Positions 1 through 18,634 are shown, numbered from the stretch's first letter. The stretch: DNA of 64,000 nucleotides from CALUOB01 sp944322305 (GCA_963931605.1 OZ007031.1:2170001-2234000), one strand, 5' to 3'. The notes: generated by a model from the letters alone, not told the origin. Made by a program: numbers and translations.

Positions 1-1
1 G

Positions 2-2755
<2,754 letters not shown>

Positions 2756-2887
2756 CGTCGCCCATGCGCCAGATTAGGCCGTGCTTAATTTGGCGCATCG
2801 GGTCCCCGAGACGGGTGGGGCAGGCTGCCTTGCCCCGCCGCGAAACCGCACGTGACTCTCGCATGGCTCCTACGGAAGGAGATACCG

Positions 2888-4393
2888 ATGGGCAAGCCCG
2901 GAGCATTTCTCGAGCACGACCGCGAGGCGCATCGCCTGCGCCCGGTGGCCGAGCGCTCGCACGACTACAACGAGCTGTACGTGAACCTCGACGCCGAGGC
3001 GCAGCGCGTGCAGGCCAGCCGCTGCATGATGTGCGGCGTGGCGTTCTGTCAGGCGGGGGAGTCGTTTGGGCACGCGCGCCCCAGCGGCTGCCCGCTACAC
3101 AACCTCATCCCCGAGTGGAACGAGCTGGTGTACCGCGGGCGCTGGAGGGAGGCCGCCGAGCGTCTGGCGCTCACGAGCCCGCTGCCGGAGTTCACGAGCC
3201 GCGTGTGCCCGGCGCTGTGCGAGGCCGCCTGCAACTTAGGCACCGTGAACGACGAGCCCACTACCATCCACGACAACGAGCGCGCCATCTCCGACTGGGA
3301 GTGGGCGCATGGGGGTCCGGCGCGCTTTGCGCCCGCCGCGCCGGACGCGCCGCGCGTGGCGGTGGTGGGGTCGGGCCCGGCGGGGCTCGCCTGCGCGTGG
3401 GAGCTCGCGCGCCGCGGCGCGGCCGTGACGGTGGTCGAGCGCGACGACCGTCCGGGCGGCCTGCTCATGTACGGCATTCCCGCCATGAAGCTCGAGAAGG
3501 ACGTGGTGACGCGCCGCACCGACCTCATGCAAGAGCTGGGGATCGCGTTCCGTCTGGGCACCGACGCGGCCGACCCGTCCGTTGCGGCCGAGCTGCGTTC
3601 GGACTTCGACGCCGTGGTGGTGGCGGTCGGCGCCCGGGCGGCCCGCGGGCTCGCGGCTGCGGGCGCCGACGCGCCGGGCGTGGTGTTCGCGGTGGACTAC
3701 CTGGAGGCGGCGACGCGCGCCGTGCTGGCGGGCGCGCCTGACGAGCCCGCGGCGTCCACCATTTCGGCTGAGGGGCTCGACGTGGTGGTGATCGGCGGCG
3801 GCGACACCGGCAACGACTGCGTGGGAACCGCCGTGCGCCAAGGGGCGAAAAGCGTGCGCCAGCTCGAGCTCATGCCGGCGCCGCCCGCCGAGCGTCTGCC
3901 AACCAACCCGTGGCCCGAGTGGCCCGTGGCCGCCACGTGCGGGTACGGCCAGGAGGAGGCCATCGCCCTCATGGGCGGCGAGATGCGCTCGTGGGCGGTG
4001 GACACCTTGGAGGTGCTGCGGGACGAGAAGGGCGCGGCCCGTGCCCTGCGCGTGTGCGACCTTTCCTGGGCCGATGGCGCGCCCAAGCGCATCGCCGGCA
4101 GCGAGCGCGAGCTTCCGGCGCAGCTGGTGCTCGTGGCCTGTGGCTTCACAGGGCCTGAGCACGGGGTGTTCGACGCGCTGGGCGCCGCGCTTGCCGAGAA
4201 GGGCCGGCCGCTTCCCGTGATGGCCGAGCCCGGCGGGCACCTGTGCGCTGACGCGCCCGGTGCGCAGGCGGCCGCGGGCGCCGCGCCCGTGTACGCCGCG
4301 GGAGACGCGCGCAACGGCTCGTCGCTGGTCGTGAGCGCCATGGCCGACGCGCTGGCCTGCGCGGGGGAGGTTGCCGAGGCCCTGGGTCTGTAG
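2888..4393 (+). CDS. gltD: Glutamate synthase small subunit (NADPH-dependent FAD/Fe-S flavoprotein)
   Basis: The beta subunit supplies electrons from NAD(P)H to GltB. The 501-residue protein has the N-terminal Cys motif CMMCGVAFC and further cysteines (CPLHN, CPALCEAACN) for 4Fe-4S clusters. It then has an FAD Rossmann motif GSGPAG, the segment RPGGLLMYGIP typical of the family, an NADPH fingerprint GGGDTG and a C-terminal AAGDARNG FAD contact. The start at 2888 was chosen for the GGAAGGAG Shine-Dalgarno just upstream; an in-frame upstream start at 2852 lacks one. It stops with TAG and is followed by a 427-nt gap before rplJ. Length and order agree with a standard gltBD operon. Confidence 0.95.
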   Translation: MGKPGAFLEHDREAHRLRPVAERSHDYNELYVNLDAEAQRVQASRCMMCGVAFCQAGESFGHARPSGCPLHNLIPEWNELVYRGRWREAAERLALTSPLPEFTSRVCPALCEAACNLGTVNDEPTTIHDNERAISDWEWAHGGPARFAPAAPDAPRVAVVGSGPAGLACAWELARRGAAVTVVERDDRPGGLLMYGIPAMKLEKDVVTRRTDLMQELGIAFRLGTDAADPSVAAELRSDFDAVVVAVGARAARGLAAAGADAPGVVFAVDYLEAATRAVLAGAPDEPAASTISAEGLDVVVIGGGDTGNDCVGTAVRQGAKSVRQLELMPAPPAERLPTNPWPEWPVAATCGYGQEEAIALMGGEMRSWAVDTLEVLRDEKGAARALRVCDLSWADGAPKRIAGSERELPAQLVLVACGFTGPEHGVFDALGAALAEKGRPLPVMAEPGGHLCADAPGAQAAAGAAPVYAAGDARNGSSLVVSAMADALACAGEVAEALGL

Positions 4394-4566
4394 CCGACGC
4401 TGCGCGGGGCGGCGGGGTTCGACCTTGCGGATCAAGCCTTGCGCCTCACCGCGGGTGTGCGCGCCTCGGTTTTCGCCGCAATCTCGAGCCTTGCGGCCTC
4501 GCTCGCCGATGGGCCGTTCTGCGCCCGGGTCTCCTGCCGGCTGATGTGGCGGGTTCGTGCATATGC

Positions 4567-4595
4567 TTGACGCGCTTCTCGCCTGCTGGCACAAT
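4567..4595 (+). promoter_or_regulatory. Probable promoter of the rplJL operon
   Basis: TTGACG at 4567-4572 and CACAAT at 4590-4595 are separated by 17 nt, which fits a sigma-70-type promoter. It lies directly upstream of the L10-type leader, as expected for an autoregulated rplJL transcript. The call is by eye only. Confidence 0.5.
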
Positions 4596-4629
4596 ATCCG
4601 GGTGGCCGAAAGGTCGCAGCGTGTTCATC

Positions 4630-4760
4630 GCACATTCCGCTGCCAGAGACAGCCGGTGCCGCAAGGCTCAATGGGCGCAAGCCCGCCTGCCGAGGTGGTC
4701 GAGCAGATCTTGTCTTCTCGCCCCGTCGCTGGTTTAGCGGCGGGGCTTTCTTGTTGCAAG
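4630..4760 (+). promoter_or_regulatory. L10 (rplJL) mRNA leader with attenuator hairpin
   Basis: The untranslated leader contains the series CCGCTGCCAGAGACAGCCGG, GCCGCAAGGCT and GCGCAAGCCCGCCTGCCGAGG, typical of bacterial L10 leaders that bind L10(L12)4. It ends in a GC stem, GCCCCGTCGCT (4720-4730) pairing with AGCGGCGGGGC (4736-4746) and followed by TTTCTTGTT. This looks like an intrinsic terminator placed 70 nt before the rplJ start. Inference: excess L10-L12 complex stabilises the terminator, or a competing fold, and lowers rplJL expression. A covariance search with the Rfam L10 leader model would settle it. Confidence 0.6.
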
Positions 4761-4820
4761 GCGGCCCCGCCCACGTCCGTGTGGCGGTGTGTGCCGAGTA
4801 TTGCAACAAGGAGGTGTACC

Positions 4821-5342
4821 ATGCCCGCACAGTCCAAGTTCGATCAGGTCGAGAAGATCAACGAGCTTCTCGACGCTTCCAACGGCGTGTTCGTCGTGAG
4901 CTACTCCGGCCTCACCGTTGCCCAGGCGCAGGATCTTCGCGCTAAGCTGCGCGAAGCCGGCGCCACGATGAAGGTCCTCAAGAACACCCTGGTCAAGATC
5001 GCGCTCAAGGAGAAGGAGCAGCCCGCGCTCGACGACATCCTCGCCGGCCCCACGGCTTGCGTCTTCTACGAGAACGAGCCGGTCGAGGCCGCCAAGGTTC
5101 TCAAGGAGTTCACCGCCACCGCGAATGACGTTATCGAGATCAAGGGCGGTATCTCTGAGGGGAACGTTGTTTCCGCCGACGACATCCGCGCTATCGCCGA
5201 CCTGCCCACCAAGGATCAGCTCCTGGGTCAGATCGCCGGTCTCATCAACGGCTTCGCCCGCGACATCGCGGTTTGCGTCAACGGCGTGTCCAGCGGTCTT
5301 GCTCGTCAGATCCAGCAGATCTCCGAGCAGAAGGCTGCCTAA
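4821..5342 (+). CDS. rplJ: 50S ribosomal protein L10
   Basis: L10 anchors the L7/L12 stalk on the 50S subunit and represses its own mRNA. The 173-residue protein begins MPAQSKFDQVEKINELL, contains FVVSYSGLTVAQAQDLR and KNTLVKIALKE typical of the N-terminal RNA-binding domain, and has a helical C-terminal tail for L12 dimers. The start at 4821 has AAGGAGGT six bases upstream; longer in-frame readings run into the structured leader and are rejected. rplL follows 105 nt downstream in the same transcript. Confidence 0.96.
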   Translation: MPAQSKFDQVEKINELLDASNGVFVVSYSGLTVAQAQDLRAKLREAGATMKVLKNTLVKIALKEKEQPALDDILAGPTACVFYENEPVEAAKVLKEFTATANDVIEIKGGISEGNVVSADDIRAIADLPTKDQLLGQIAGLINGFARDIAVCVNGVSSGLARQIQQISEQKAA

Positions 5343-5447
5343 GCGCTGCCCTGTCCTGCGCGCATCTCTGCGCGTGCCCGCGGCGCATCCGCGTCGCATA
5401 CCACGAACAGCCTCCGTGCGCCGCACGGAAACCGAAAGGATTGAAAA

Positions 5448-5828
5448 ATGGCTAAGCTTACCAACGAGGAGATCATCGAGGCTCTGAAGGAAATGACCCT
5501 GCTCGAGGCTTCCGAGCTCGTCAAGGCTATCGAGGACACCTTTGGCGTGTCCGCCGCTGCTCCGGCCGCCGTCGTGGCTGGCCCGGCTGCTGCCGCTGCT
5601 CCGGCTGAGGAGGAGAAGACCGAGTTCGACGTCGTGCTCGAGGGCTTCGGCGACAACAAGATCGCCGTCATCAAGGTCGTCCGCGAGCTCACCGGCCTGG
5701 GCCTGAAGGAGGCCAAGGCTGCCGTCGAGGGCGCTCCCAAGGCCATCATGGAGGGTGCCAAGAAGGAGGACGCCGAGGCTGCCAAGGAGAAGCTCGAGGC
5801 TGCCGGCGCTGCCGTTTCCCTCAAGTAG
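5448..5828 (+). CDS. rplL: 50S ribosomal protein L7/L12
   Basis: L7/L12 is the stalk protein that recruits translational GTPases. The 126-residue protein has the N-terminal dimerisation helix (EIIEALKEMTLLEASELVKA), an Ala/Pro-rich hinge and the conserved C-terminal domain (KIAVIKVVRELTGLGLKEAK, then AVEGAPK). A GAAAGGA Shine-Dalgarno precedes the ATG. In many actinobacteria rplL lies near rpoB; here a terminator, a repeat island and an unrelated regulator gene come between them. Confidence 0.96.
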   Translation: MAKLTNEEIIEALKEMTLLEASELVKAIEDTFGVSAAAPAAVVAGPAAAAAPAEEEKTEFDVVLEGFGDNKIAVIKVVRELTGLGLKEAKAAVEGAPKAIMEGAKKEDAEAAKEKLEAAGAAVSLK

Positions 5829-5872
5829 TTTTCTCGCAGGCCACGTGCCTGCCTGCCGAGCGTGCGCTCAGC

Positions 5873-5907
5873 AAGGGGCTGGATCCATGCGGTCCGGCCC
5901 CTTTTTT
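5873..5907 (+). terminator. Intrinsic terminator of rplJL
   Basis: AAGGGGCTGGA pairs with TCCGGCCCCTT across a short loop and is followed by a run of T. It lies 45 nt after the rplL stop and just before the first 30-bp repeat array, so the array is probably not read efficiently from the rplJL promoter. Confidence 0.8.
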
Positions 5908-5910
5908 CAT

Positions 5911-6120
5911 GCCTTGGGCGAGAATTGCGCTGATACGAGGCTGCTGGGCGAGAAGCACGCTCATACGAATCCGCTGGGCGCGAATCGTGCTGACGCGAGG
6001 CTGCTGGGCGCGAATCGTGCTGATACGGAACCGCTGGGCCAAAACGAAACTCATACGAAGCTGTTGCGCGAGAACCGCACTCATACGAAGCTGTTGGGCG
6101 AGAACCGCATTCATACGAAC
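5911..6120 (+). repeat. Type A repeat array, arm 1: seven 30-bp units, forward orientation
   Basis: Seven head-to-tail units of exactly 30 bp start at 5911, 5941, 5971, 6001, 6031, 6061 and 6091. The unit resembles CTGCTGGGCGAGAA followed by NCGNNCTCATACGAAG. The most constant parts are GGGCGAGAA and CATACGA; unit 5 is the most diverged (GGGCCAAAA). The units are degenerate copies, not identical repeats with unique spacers. No start codon or ribosome site makes the array convincingly coding, although the period of 30 keeps several frames open. Confidence 0.85.
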
Positions 6121-6240
6121 GCGATTCCGTCATCCTGGGACTCCGTAAGGAGCGACGCTAAACCCCGGCGACGTTTCCCCAGGTACGCGACGCGGGGTGT
6201 TCTTTGCAGCAAGGGTTTGTCCTCGCGAGAAGGGCCGCTC
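6121..6240. other. Central spacer of the first mirror array
   Basis: This 120-bp segment separates the two arms and has no copies of the 30-bp unit. It contains a weak inverted repeat (AAACCCCG near 6162 against CGGGGTGTT near 6195). On the minus strand a GGAG lies seven bases before an ATG that opens into arm 1, so a small divergent peptide cannot be excluded. No gene is called. Confidence 0.5.
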
Positions 6241-6420
6241 CCTCGTATGAGTGTCGTTCTCGCCCAACGGCGTCGTATCAGTGCATTTTTCGCCCGCCGC
6301 GTTCGTGTCAACGTGCTTTTCGCCCAACGGCGTCGTGCCAGCATGCTTTTCGCCCGGTGCTTTCGTACCAGCGCAATTCTCGCCCAGCAGCTTCGTATGG
6401 GCGCTCCGTTCGCTCAGAAG
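6241..6420 (-). repeat. Type A repeat array, arm 2: six 30-bp units, inverted orientation
   Basis: Six units of exactly 30 bp start at 6241, 6271, 6301, 6331, 6361 and 6391. They are the reverse complement of the arm 1 unit (CTTCGTATCAG, then TTTTTCGCCCAACGG). The whole locus is a mirror: 7 forward units, a 120-bp centre and 6 inverted units. Arm 2 ends about 100 nt before the AlbA_2 gene and is in frame with it, giving a decapeptide repeat S-Y-x-x-x-F-R-P-x-A if read. The SD-supported start of that gene is downstream, so the array is treated as non-coding. Confidence 0.85.
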
Positions 6421-6524
6421 ATCTGTGCGGGCTCGTTTTTCCTGGCGGGTGCGGTCGAACGCGTTTTTCTCGCGCCCGTCGCTCTGGGTATACTCGCGGT
6501 ATCCGGGCGGGGGAGGGAGCGGCC

Positions 6525-7913
6525 ATGTTCAGCCCGTTTCGCAGCGAGCAAGGGGCGCCCAAGGCGCTCGCCGAGGTAACGTGGGCAGACCTCGCGCAGC
6601 TTGCCGACCTTGACGAGGGGTACGCGCTCGAGTTCAAGCAGACCTTCTCGCCCACGGTGCGCAAGAAGATTCCCAAGATCATCGCGTCGTTCGCCAACTC
6701 GGCCGGCGGCTGGATCGTGGTGGGCATCGCCGACCGCGCCAAGGACGTGTGCCCGGTGCCGCGCCTTGCGGCCGACTACGGCCAGATCATCGGCGAGCTC
6801 GCGCGCCGGCACGTGACGCCCACGCCCCGCTTCGACGTGCGCTTTCTGCCCGACCCGGCCAACCCCGCCCAGGGCGTGGTGCTCGTGCAGGTGTTCGAGG
6901 GCGACTTCCCACCCTACGTTGCCGACGGCGTGGTTGAGGTGCGCGAGGGTTCCACCTCGGGGCCGGCGGCGGGCTCCGCGCTTGTGGAGCTCTACGGCAA
7001 GGCCACGCGCCGTCGCAGCGAGGTCCGCGCGTTTTGCCGACGCACCGTGTACTATGCCGCGCCGGGTATTCCTCTGTTCGACCTGTACCTGTTCCGCATG
7101 GGCCGCCGCGTGCCCGAAAGCCCCTCGCGCGAGCGCATCAACGCGCACGCCGACGCCCTGCGCACCGCCTTTGCGCGCCAGGGCCTGACCTGCCGCGTGC
7201 AACACGCGCACGACTCCCTCATCTTCAGCATCCCCACCGCCGACGACCCGCGCGTGCCCCACTCGGCCATCGAGCTGTTCGCCGACGAGTCGCTCAAGCT
7301 CTCGGTGCCCATCGTGCTGCTTGCGGGCGAGAAGCGCGCCCAAGCCCTGGCCCGCCTGCGGGCGCTGACGGCGGGCGCCGCGGGCGAGAAGTGCGCGGTG
7401 CGCCGAGAGAGCCTTGCGGGCGAGAAGGACCAGGCCCGCCGGGAGGTTGCCGCGCCGCGGGCAGAGGACACGGGCGCGCCCGCGCCCGCGGTCGAGGCCG
7501 GCTCCGACCCTGTTGCCGGCACCGGCGCCTTGCCGCCGCTGCGCCTCATCAGCGCGGAGGACACCCTCACGCGCGTGACGCGCATGGCCTCGGTTCTCGA
7601 CCACTACGCTCGCGAGCGCGCGCTGCCTTGGCAGCAGTACGCCGTGGCCTACGAGCTCGAGAACATGGCCGGCGCGATCCTGTGGTCGAACGAGGAGCTC
7701 TACCAGCGCCGCGTGGCTGCAAGCGGCCCGCTGTACTGCGCCACCACCGACGGGGTGTCGCGCGTGCGCTACTTAGACGACGGCGCGCACGACTCCTTCC
7801 GCGCGCGGCAGTTCGCCGGCAGCCACTTCTTCGAGGCGTGCGGGCTGCCGCTCGGCTCGCCCGATCAGGCTGACAACGACCTGGTGGATGCCCTGCTGCG
7901 CCACAGCCGCTGA
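6525..7913 (+). CDS. Schlafen AlbA_2-domain putative transcriptional regulator
   Basis: The 462-residue protein has a typical AlbA_2 (Schlafen-type) domain at residues about 25-150: EFKQTFSPTVRKKIPKIIAS, the following FANSAGGWIVVGIAD, and VFEGDFPPYV. Such proteins are annotated as putative DNA-binding regulators (COG2865-like), and function is otherwise unknown. A low-complexity linker at about 265-335 contains three GEK-type copies (AGEKRAQ, AGEKCAV, AGEKDQA) encoded by the same GGGCGAGAA word as the adjacent repeat array. The C-terminal 115 residues, starting near LISAEDTLTRV, are unassigned. The start at 6525 follows a GGGAGGGAG Shine-Dalgarno. The gene sits alone between the repeat island and rpoB. 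Confidence 0.75.
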   Translation: MFSPFRSEQGAPKALAEVTWADLAQLADLDEGYALEFKQTFSPTVRKKIPKIIASFANSAGGWIVVGIADRAKDVCPVPRLAADYGQIIGELARRHVTPTPRFDVRFLPDPANPAQGVVLVQVFEGDFPPYVADGVVEVREGSTSGPAAGSALVELYGKATRRRSEVRAFCRRTVYYAAPGIPLFDLYLFRMGRRVPESPSRERINAHADALRTAFARQGLTCRVQHAHDSLIFSIPTADDPRVPHSAIELFADESLKLSVPIVLLAGEKRAQALARLRALTAGAAGEKCAVRRESLAGEKDQARREVAAPRAEDTGAPAPAVEAGSDPVAGTGALPPLRLISAEDTLTRVTRMASVLDHYARERALPWQQYAVAYELENMAGAILWSNEELYQRRVAASGPLYCATTDGVSRVRYLDDGAHDSFRARQFAGSHFFEACGLPLGSPDQADNDLVDALLRHSR

Positions 7914-8024
7914 CGCCGCCGCGGGGAACGGGTGTGCGCGGCAGGTGCATGAGCAGGGACGGGCGCGCCTCAGCCGCCCGGGATGGATGCGTCTGGCAGA
8001 TGCCGCGCGGCCGGTCAAACGCGC

Positions 8025-8068
8025 CCGTCTCTGCTAGCCGGACCGTCTCTGCTAGCCGGACCGTCTCC
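8025..8068 (+). repeat. 18-bp tandem repeat (2.4 copies) upstream of rpoB
   Basis: CCGTCTCTGCTAGCCGGA occurs at 8025-8042 and 8043-8060, followed by a partial third copy CCGTCTCC. It could be slippage DNA or a pair of protein sites 18 bp apart. Confidence 0.8.
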
Positions 8069-8074
8069 TGTGGC

Positions 8075-8097
8075 CGTTCATGGAAAATGCATGAACG
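8075..8097. promoter_or_regulatory. Perfect inverted repeat upstream of rpoB, possible operator
   Basis: CGTTCATG (8075-8082) and CATGAACG (8090-8097) are perfect arms around a 7-nt A-rich centre. There is no T run, so a protein-binding site is more likely than a terminator. Confidence 0.4.
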
Positions 8098-8259
8098 CGT
8101 GTTCGTAACAGCGGCGTTTACCTGCGCTTTTATCGACAAAAAAGTTTTGCATGCACAAACGCCCGCATTCGTCAAGCGTTTTCTTGCTAAACGGCACCCT
8201 CCTGATAAACTGTTAGGTTGCTATAAAAGCCGCCTTTCTATACAAAGGAGGATAGCCTG

Positions 8260-11763
<3,504 letters not shown>

Positions 11764-11768
11764 TGACT

Positions 11769-16250
<4,482 letters not shown>

Positions 16251-16308
16251 GCTAGCGGCACGCCTGTCCCGACCCGCGTAGCTTTGCCTTCAGCGCTTCT
16301 GCGCAACC

Positions 16309-16347
16309 AAAGCGCAGGACGGTCAACCGGCCGCCCTGCGCTTTTTT
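16309..16347 (+). terminator. Intrinsic terminator of rpoBC
   Basis: AAAGCGCAGGACGG pairs with CCGCCCTGCGCTTT, one mismatch, eight-base loop, followed by a T run. It lies 60 nt after the rpoC stop. Confidence 0.9.
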
Positions 16348-17017
16348 GTTTGCGCAGGAGCGTGGTGTGTCCCCGCGGCTCGCGCCGGAGCGCCGTACCG
16401 GGGCTCGCGCCGAAGCCGCGCGCGCTTTGAAAAAGACGCTTTGCTGTGCCGCGGATGCTGTTGCGCTTGTAGTTCTCGCACGCAGCCACGTTGCGCTTGC
16501 TGTTATACCGCCCTGGAACGTTCCGCTAGCATTTCTCTACGGCGTAGAGATCGAAAAGGGCGAGTTAGAGGAAAGTTTTGCTAGCGGAGCGTTCTACGAT
16601 GAAGCAAAAGCAAGCAGAGCGAGCTACAAGGAAATGCATGCAAGCACAGCGGAAGCAACGCTCGTATCAAACTGCCTCGATGCGGCTGCGAAGAGCGGGC
16701 GCACCTGTCTCAATGCGATTGAGAAGAGTATGCAAGCCGGGTTTGTGACAAATTCGTTGCTCTCTGCGTGTCGTGTGGGCAAAGGCGCTCGCAGTCTATG
16801 TGTGTTGTAAGGATAATTCGATGCGTATCGAAATCGTTGCGTTTTGAGGTCAACGGAACTGCCTGCCCAAAGAAAGCTCTCGACGGTTTCATGCCAAGGC
16901 TTTGCATAGGTACAGGTAAGAGATCTGCCAGATATGCCTGTTAGCGTTTCTGTAAGGAAGACAGGTCCAGCCGCAGGGGATTTCCTGGCGAGCTTGGAAA
17001 GGACGCGGAGGCATCAC
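16348..17017. other. Low-GC intergenic stretch before the first nuclease-like gene
   Basis: It holds direct-repeat copy A (16460-16621) and then about 400 nt of lower-GC DNA with small palindromes: TCTCAAT-GCG-ATTGAGA at 16708-16724 and TTCGAT-GCGT-ATCGAA at 16817-16832. Weak short open frames exist, but none has a ribosome site or a recognisable product. Confidence 0.6.
16460..16621 (+). repeat. 162-bp direct repeat, copy A
   Basis: This matches 18273-18434 base for base with about seven differences. It contains hairpin element A (16515-16594): left arm GGAACGTTCCGCTAGCA, right arm TGCTAGCGGAGCGTTC, inner arms around TTTCTCTA/TTAGAGGAAA, and a loop with GTAGAGATCGAAAAGGGCGA. The copies bracket one gene, which suggests a composite element or a site for deletion by homologous recombination. 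Confidence 0.9.
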
Positions 17018-18235
17018 ATGAGTAGCGAGCGGAATATGGCACAACGGTCGAAGACCAACAATATGCCAGCCGGGCATTTGAAGGGCAAGGTGGACGAGAG
17101 GTTCCTCTCTGCTGGAATGTGGCATATCGCCCAATCGAGTAGCTCTGGGTACAGCAGCACGTCTCGGATGGACGACACCCTTGCGGTGGGTACGGTGTTT
17201 GGACGCGGTGCTTATAGTAAGGGCGCGCATGCGAGCGTGCTGCATTCAAAGATTCCGCGCAGAACACGGCGATTCCAAAATCTCCAAGCGGTTCTCGACC
17301 AGGCGGAGAGAAACAGTAGCTGCGCAGCGATTGGCCCCGATGACGAGAACTATCGTCTGGCACGGCAAAGCGTGCGTGATGGAGTGCTGCTCAACCCGTT
17401 TCCGTTGCTGTATGTACACTCGCAATTTTGGCATAACCTCAAGCCGGGTGAACAGGCGCTTTGTATACTGCGCGGCGCGTACGAGGCGCATCCCTCATGG
17501 ACGTTCTGTCTCTATTCGGCAGCGCTGGCTCATGGGCTCAGCGTGTCGTATCGCTTAGTGTCGCAGGTGTACGTGCGGTCTTCGCGTCGTTCGCCCACTC
17601 GTGGCAACGAGTATGTAAGGCGCTGCTATACGCGGGCGCGTGCCGACGAGGTGACAATGGCACGAGGACTGCCTGTAACCTCGCTGATGCAGACGCTGCT
17701 TGACTGTCTGATTGCTGGCCCGTTGCCCGATGCGCTGGCGATAACCGACTCTGCCTTGCGGTTGTACGGCATAAGCAAGGAGGATCTTACTGCCTTCATG
17801 CTGGTTCAGGGCAAGCGCCGTCCCGGCTTGCGCCGCGCGCTTGAGGTGGCTGCGCTGGCGGACGCACGGGCAGAGAGCGGCGGAGAGTCCATTTTGCGCG
17901 GCGTCATTATTGCAGAAGGGTTCATGCTACCAACCGACTTGCAAGTTGAGCTGCCTGATCCGACGAGCCTGCGCGGCGTATTTCGCGCCGACATGCTTTG
18001 GGAATTGCCGGACGGTCGCCGCGTTGTCGGCGAGCTCGACGGTGCGGAGAAGTACGTTGATGAGCGCATGCGCGCCGGCAGGTCGACGGTCGACGTCCTC
18101 CTGGAGGAACGGCAACGGGAGTCGCGCATTACGGCGCTGGGCATGCCGGTGATGCGCTTTTTGTTCCGCCACGTGCGCGAGCCAGGGTACGTTGCGCATA
18201 TCCTCGAGTCGTTCGGTATTCCGCGACGCTGGTAG
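17018..18235 (+). CDS. AbiEi-like protein with C-terminal DUF559/Vsr-like nuclease fold (orphan)
   Basis: The 405-residue protein is assigned by pattern only. The middle part (HPSWTFCLYSAALAHGL, LPVTSLMQTLLDCL, DALAITDSALRLYG) resembles the AbiEi-type (type IV antitoxin-like) proteins common in actinobacteria. The C-terminal third shows AESGGES near residue 285, RADMLWELPDGRRVVGELDG near 323-342 and then EKY, the D...E-x-D...K pattern of DUF559/Vsr-like endonuclease folds. No partner AbiEii toxin gene is adjacent. The start at 17018 has GGAGG six bases upstream; ATG 16934 is possible. Base composition is clearly lower in GC than the neighbours. The gene is enclosed by 162-bp direct repeats, the downstream copy only 37 bp after the stop, so horizontal acquisition is likely. 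Confidence 0.6.
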   Translation: MSSERNMAQRSKTNNMPAGHLKGKVDERFLSAGMWHIAQSSSSGYSSTSRMDDTLAVGTVFGRGAYSKGAHASVLHSKIPRRTRRFQNLQAVLDQAERNSSCAAIGPDDENYRLARQSVRDGVLLNPFPLLYVHSQFWHNLKPGEQALCILRGAYEAHPSWTFCLYSAALAHGLSVSYRLVSQVYVRSSRRSPTRGNEYVRRCYTRARADEVTMARGLPVTSLMQTLLDCLIAGPLPDALAITDSALRLYGISKEDLTAFMLVQGKRRPGLRRALEVAALADARAESGGESILRGVIIAEGFMLPTDLQVELPDPTSLRGVFRADMLWELPDGRRVVGELDGAEKYVDERMRAGRSTVDVLLEERQRESRITALGMPVMRFLFRHVREPGYVAHILESFGIPRRW

Positions 18236-18272
18236 GAGGAACGTTGCAGTTGAAGGCTGCGTTGCCAGCCAC

Positions 18273-18434
18273 GTTGTGCTTGCGGTTCTCGCACGCAGCC
18301 ACGTTGCGCTTGCTGTTATACCGCCCTGGAACGTTCCGCTAGCATTTCTCTACGGCGTAGAGGCCGAAAAGGGCGAGTTAGAGGAAAGCTTTGCTAGCGG
18401 AGCGTTCTACGATGAAGAAAAAGCAAGCAGAGCG
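18273..18434 (+). repeat. 162-bp direct repeat, copy B
   Basis: This is the second copy of the repeat at 16460-16621, about 96% identical by eye. It contains hairpin element B (18328-18407). Flanking it upstream is an extra short copy of the AGCCACGTTGTGCTTGC motif, which also recurs inside the repeat. Confidence 0.9.
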
Positions 18435-18634
18435 TTCTTGGATGACAGTTTTACGAGCGCAGCGCGGCCCCATCGACAGGGGCCGGCTTTGTGGTGGGGC
18501 GTGGGTTCGACGGGTGAACACGGGTGCCCGACACGAGAGCATGATTCGACCGGCGCGGGAGCCGGACCCAAGGATGGAACCCGGATCCGGCGCGTGCGAA
18601 ATGATCCTTCGCCTTTCAGGCGCGCGCCCGCCGG
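18435..18634. other. Gap after copy B
   Basis: It holds an inverted repeat GGCCCC-ATCGACA-GGGGCC at 18466-18484, possibly a weak terminator for the nuclease-like gene. Nothing else is recognisable. The guanine deaminase gene on the opposite strand ends at 18635. Confidence 0.4.

Larger units (their letters stand above)
7914..8259. other. rpoB upstream region
   Basis: This 346-nt gene-free region holds an 18-bp tandem repeat (8025-8068), a perfect inverted repeat (8075-8097) and an AT-richer stretch immediately before rpoB with possible promoter hexamers (TTGCTA at 8184, GATAAA at 8204, TATAAA at 8222), none with ideal spacing. The rpoB transcript therefore has its own upstream region separate from rplJL. 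Confidence 0.5.

Noticed and set aside
5911..6420. CRISPR array
   Set aside because: The whole 30-bp unit is degenerate, with no alternation of identical repeats and unique spacers, and no cas genes are nearby.
6204..6524. N-terminal decapeptide repeats fused to the AlbA_2 protein
   Set aside because: The frame is continuous, but the only strong ribosome site is before ATG 6525. Kept as a note under the array finding.
16346..16810. Small open frame over direct-repeat copy A, and a similar one over copy B (18192-18638)
   Set aside because: Differences between the copies do not favour synonymous sites, starts lack ribosome sites, and a conserved hairpin explains the sequence better.
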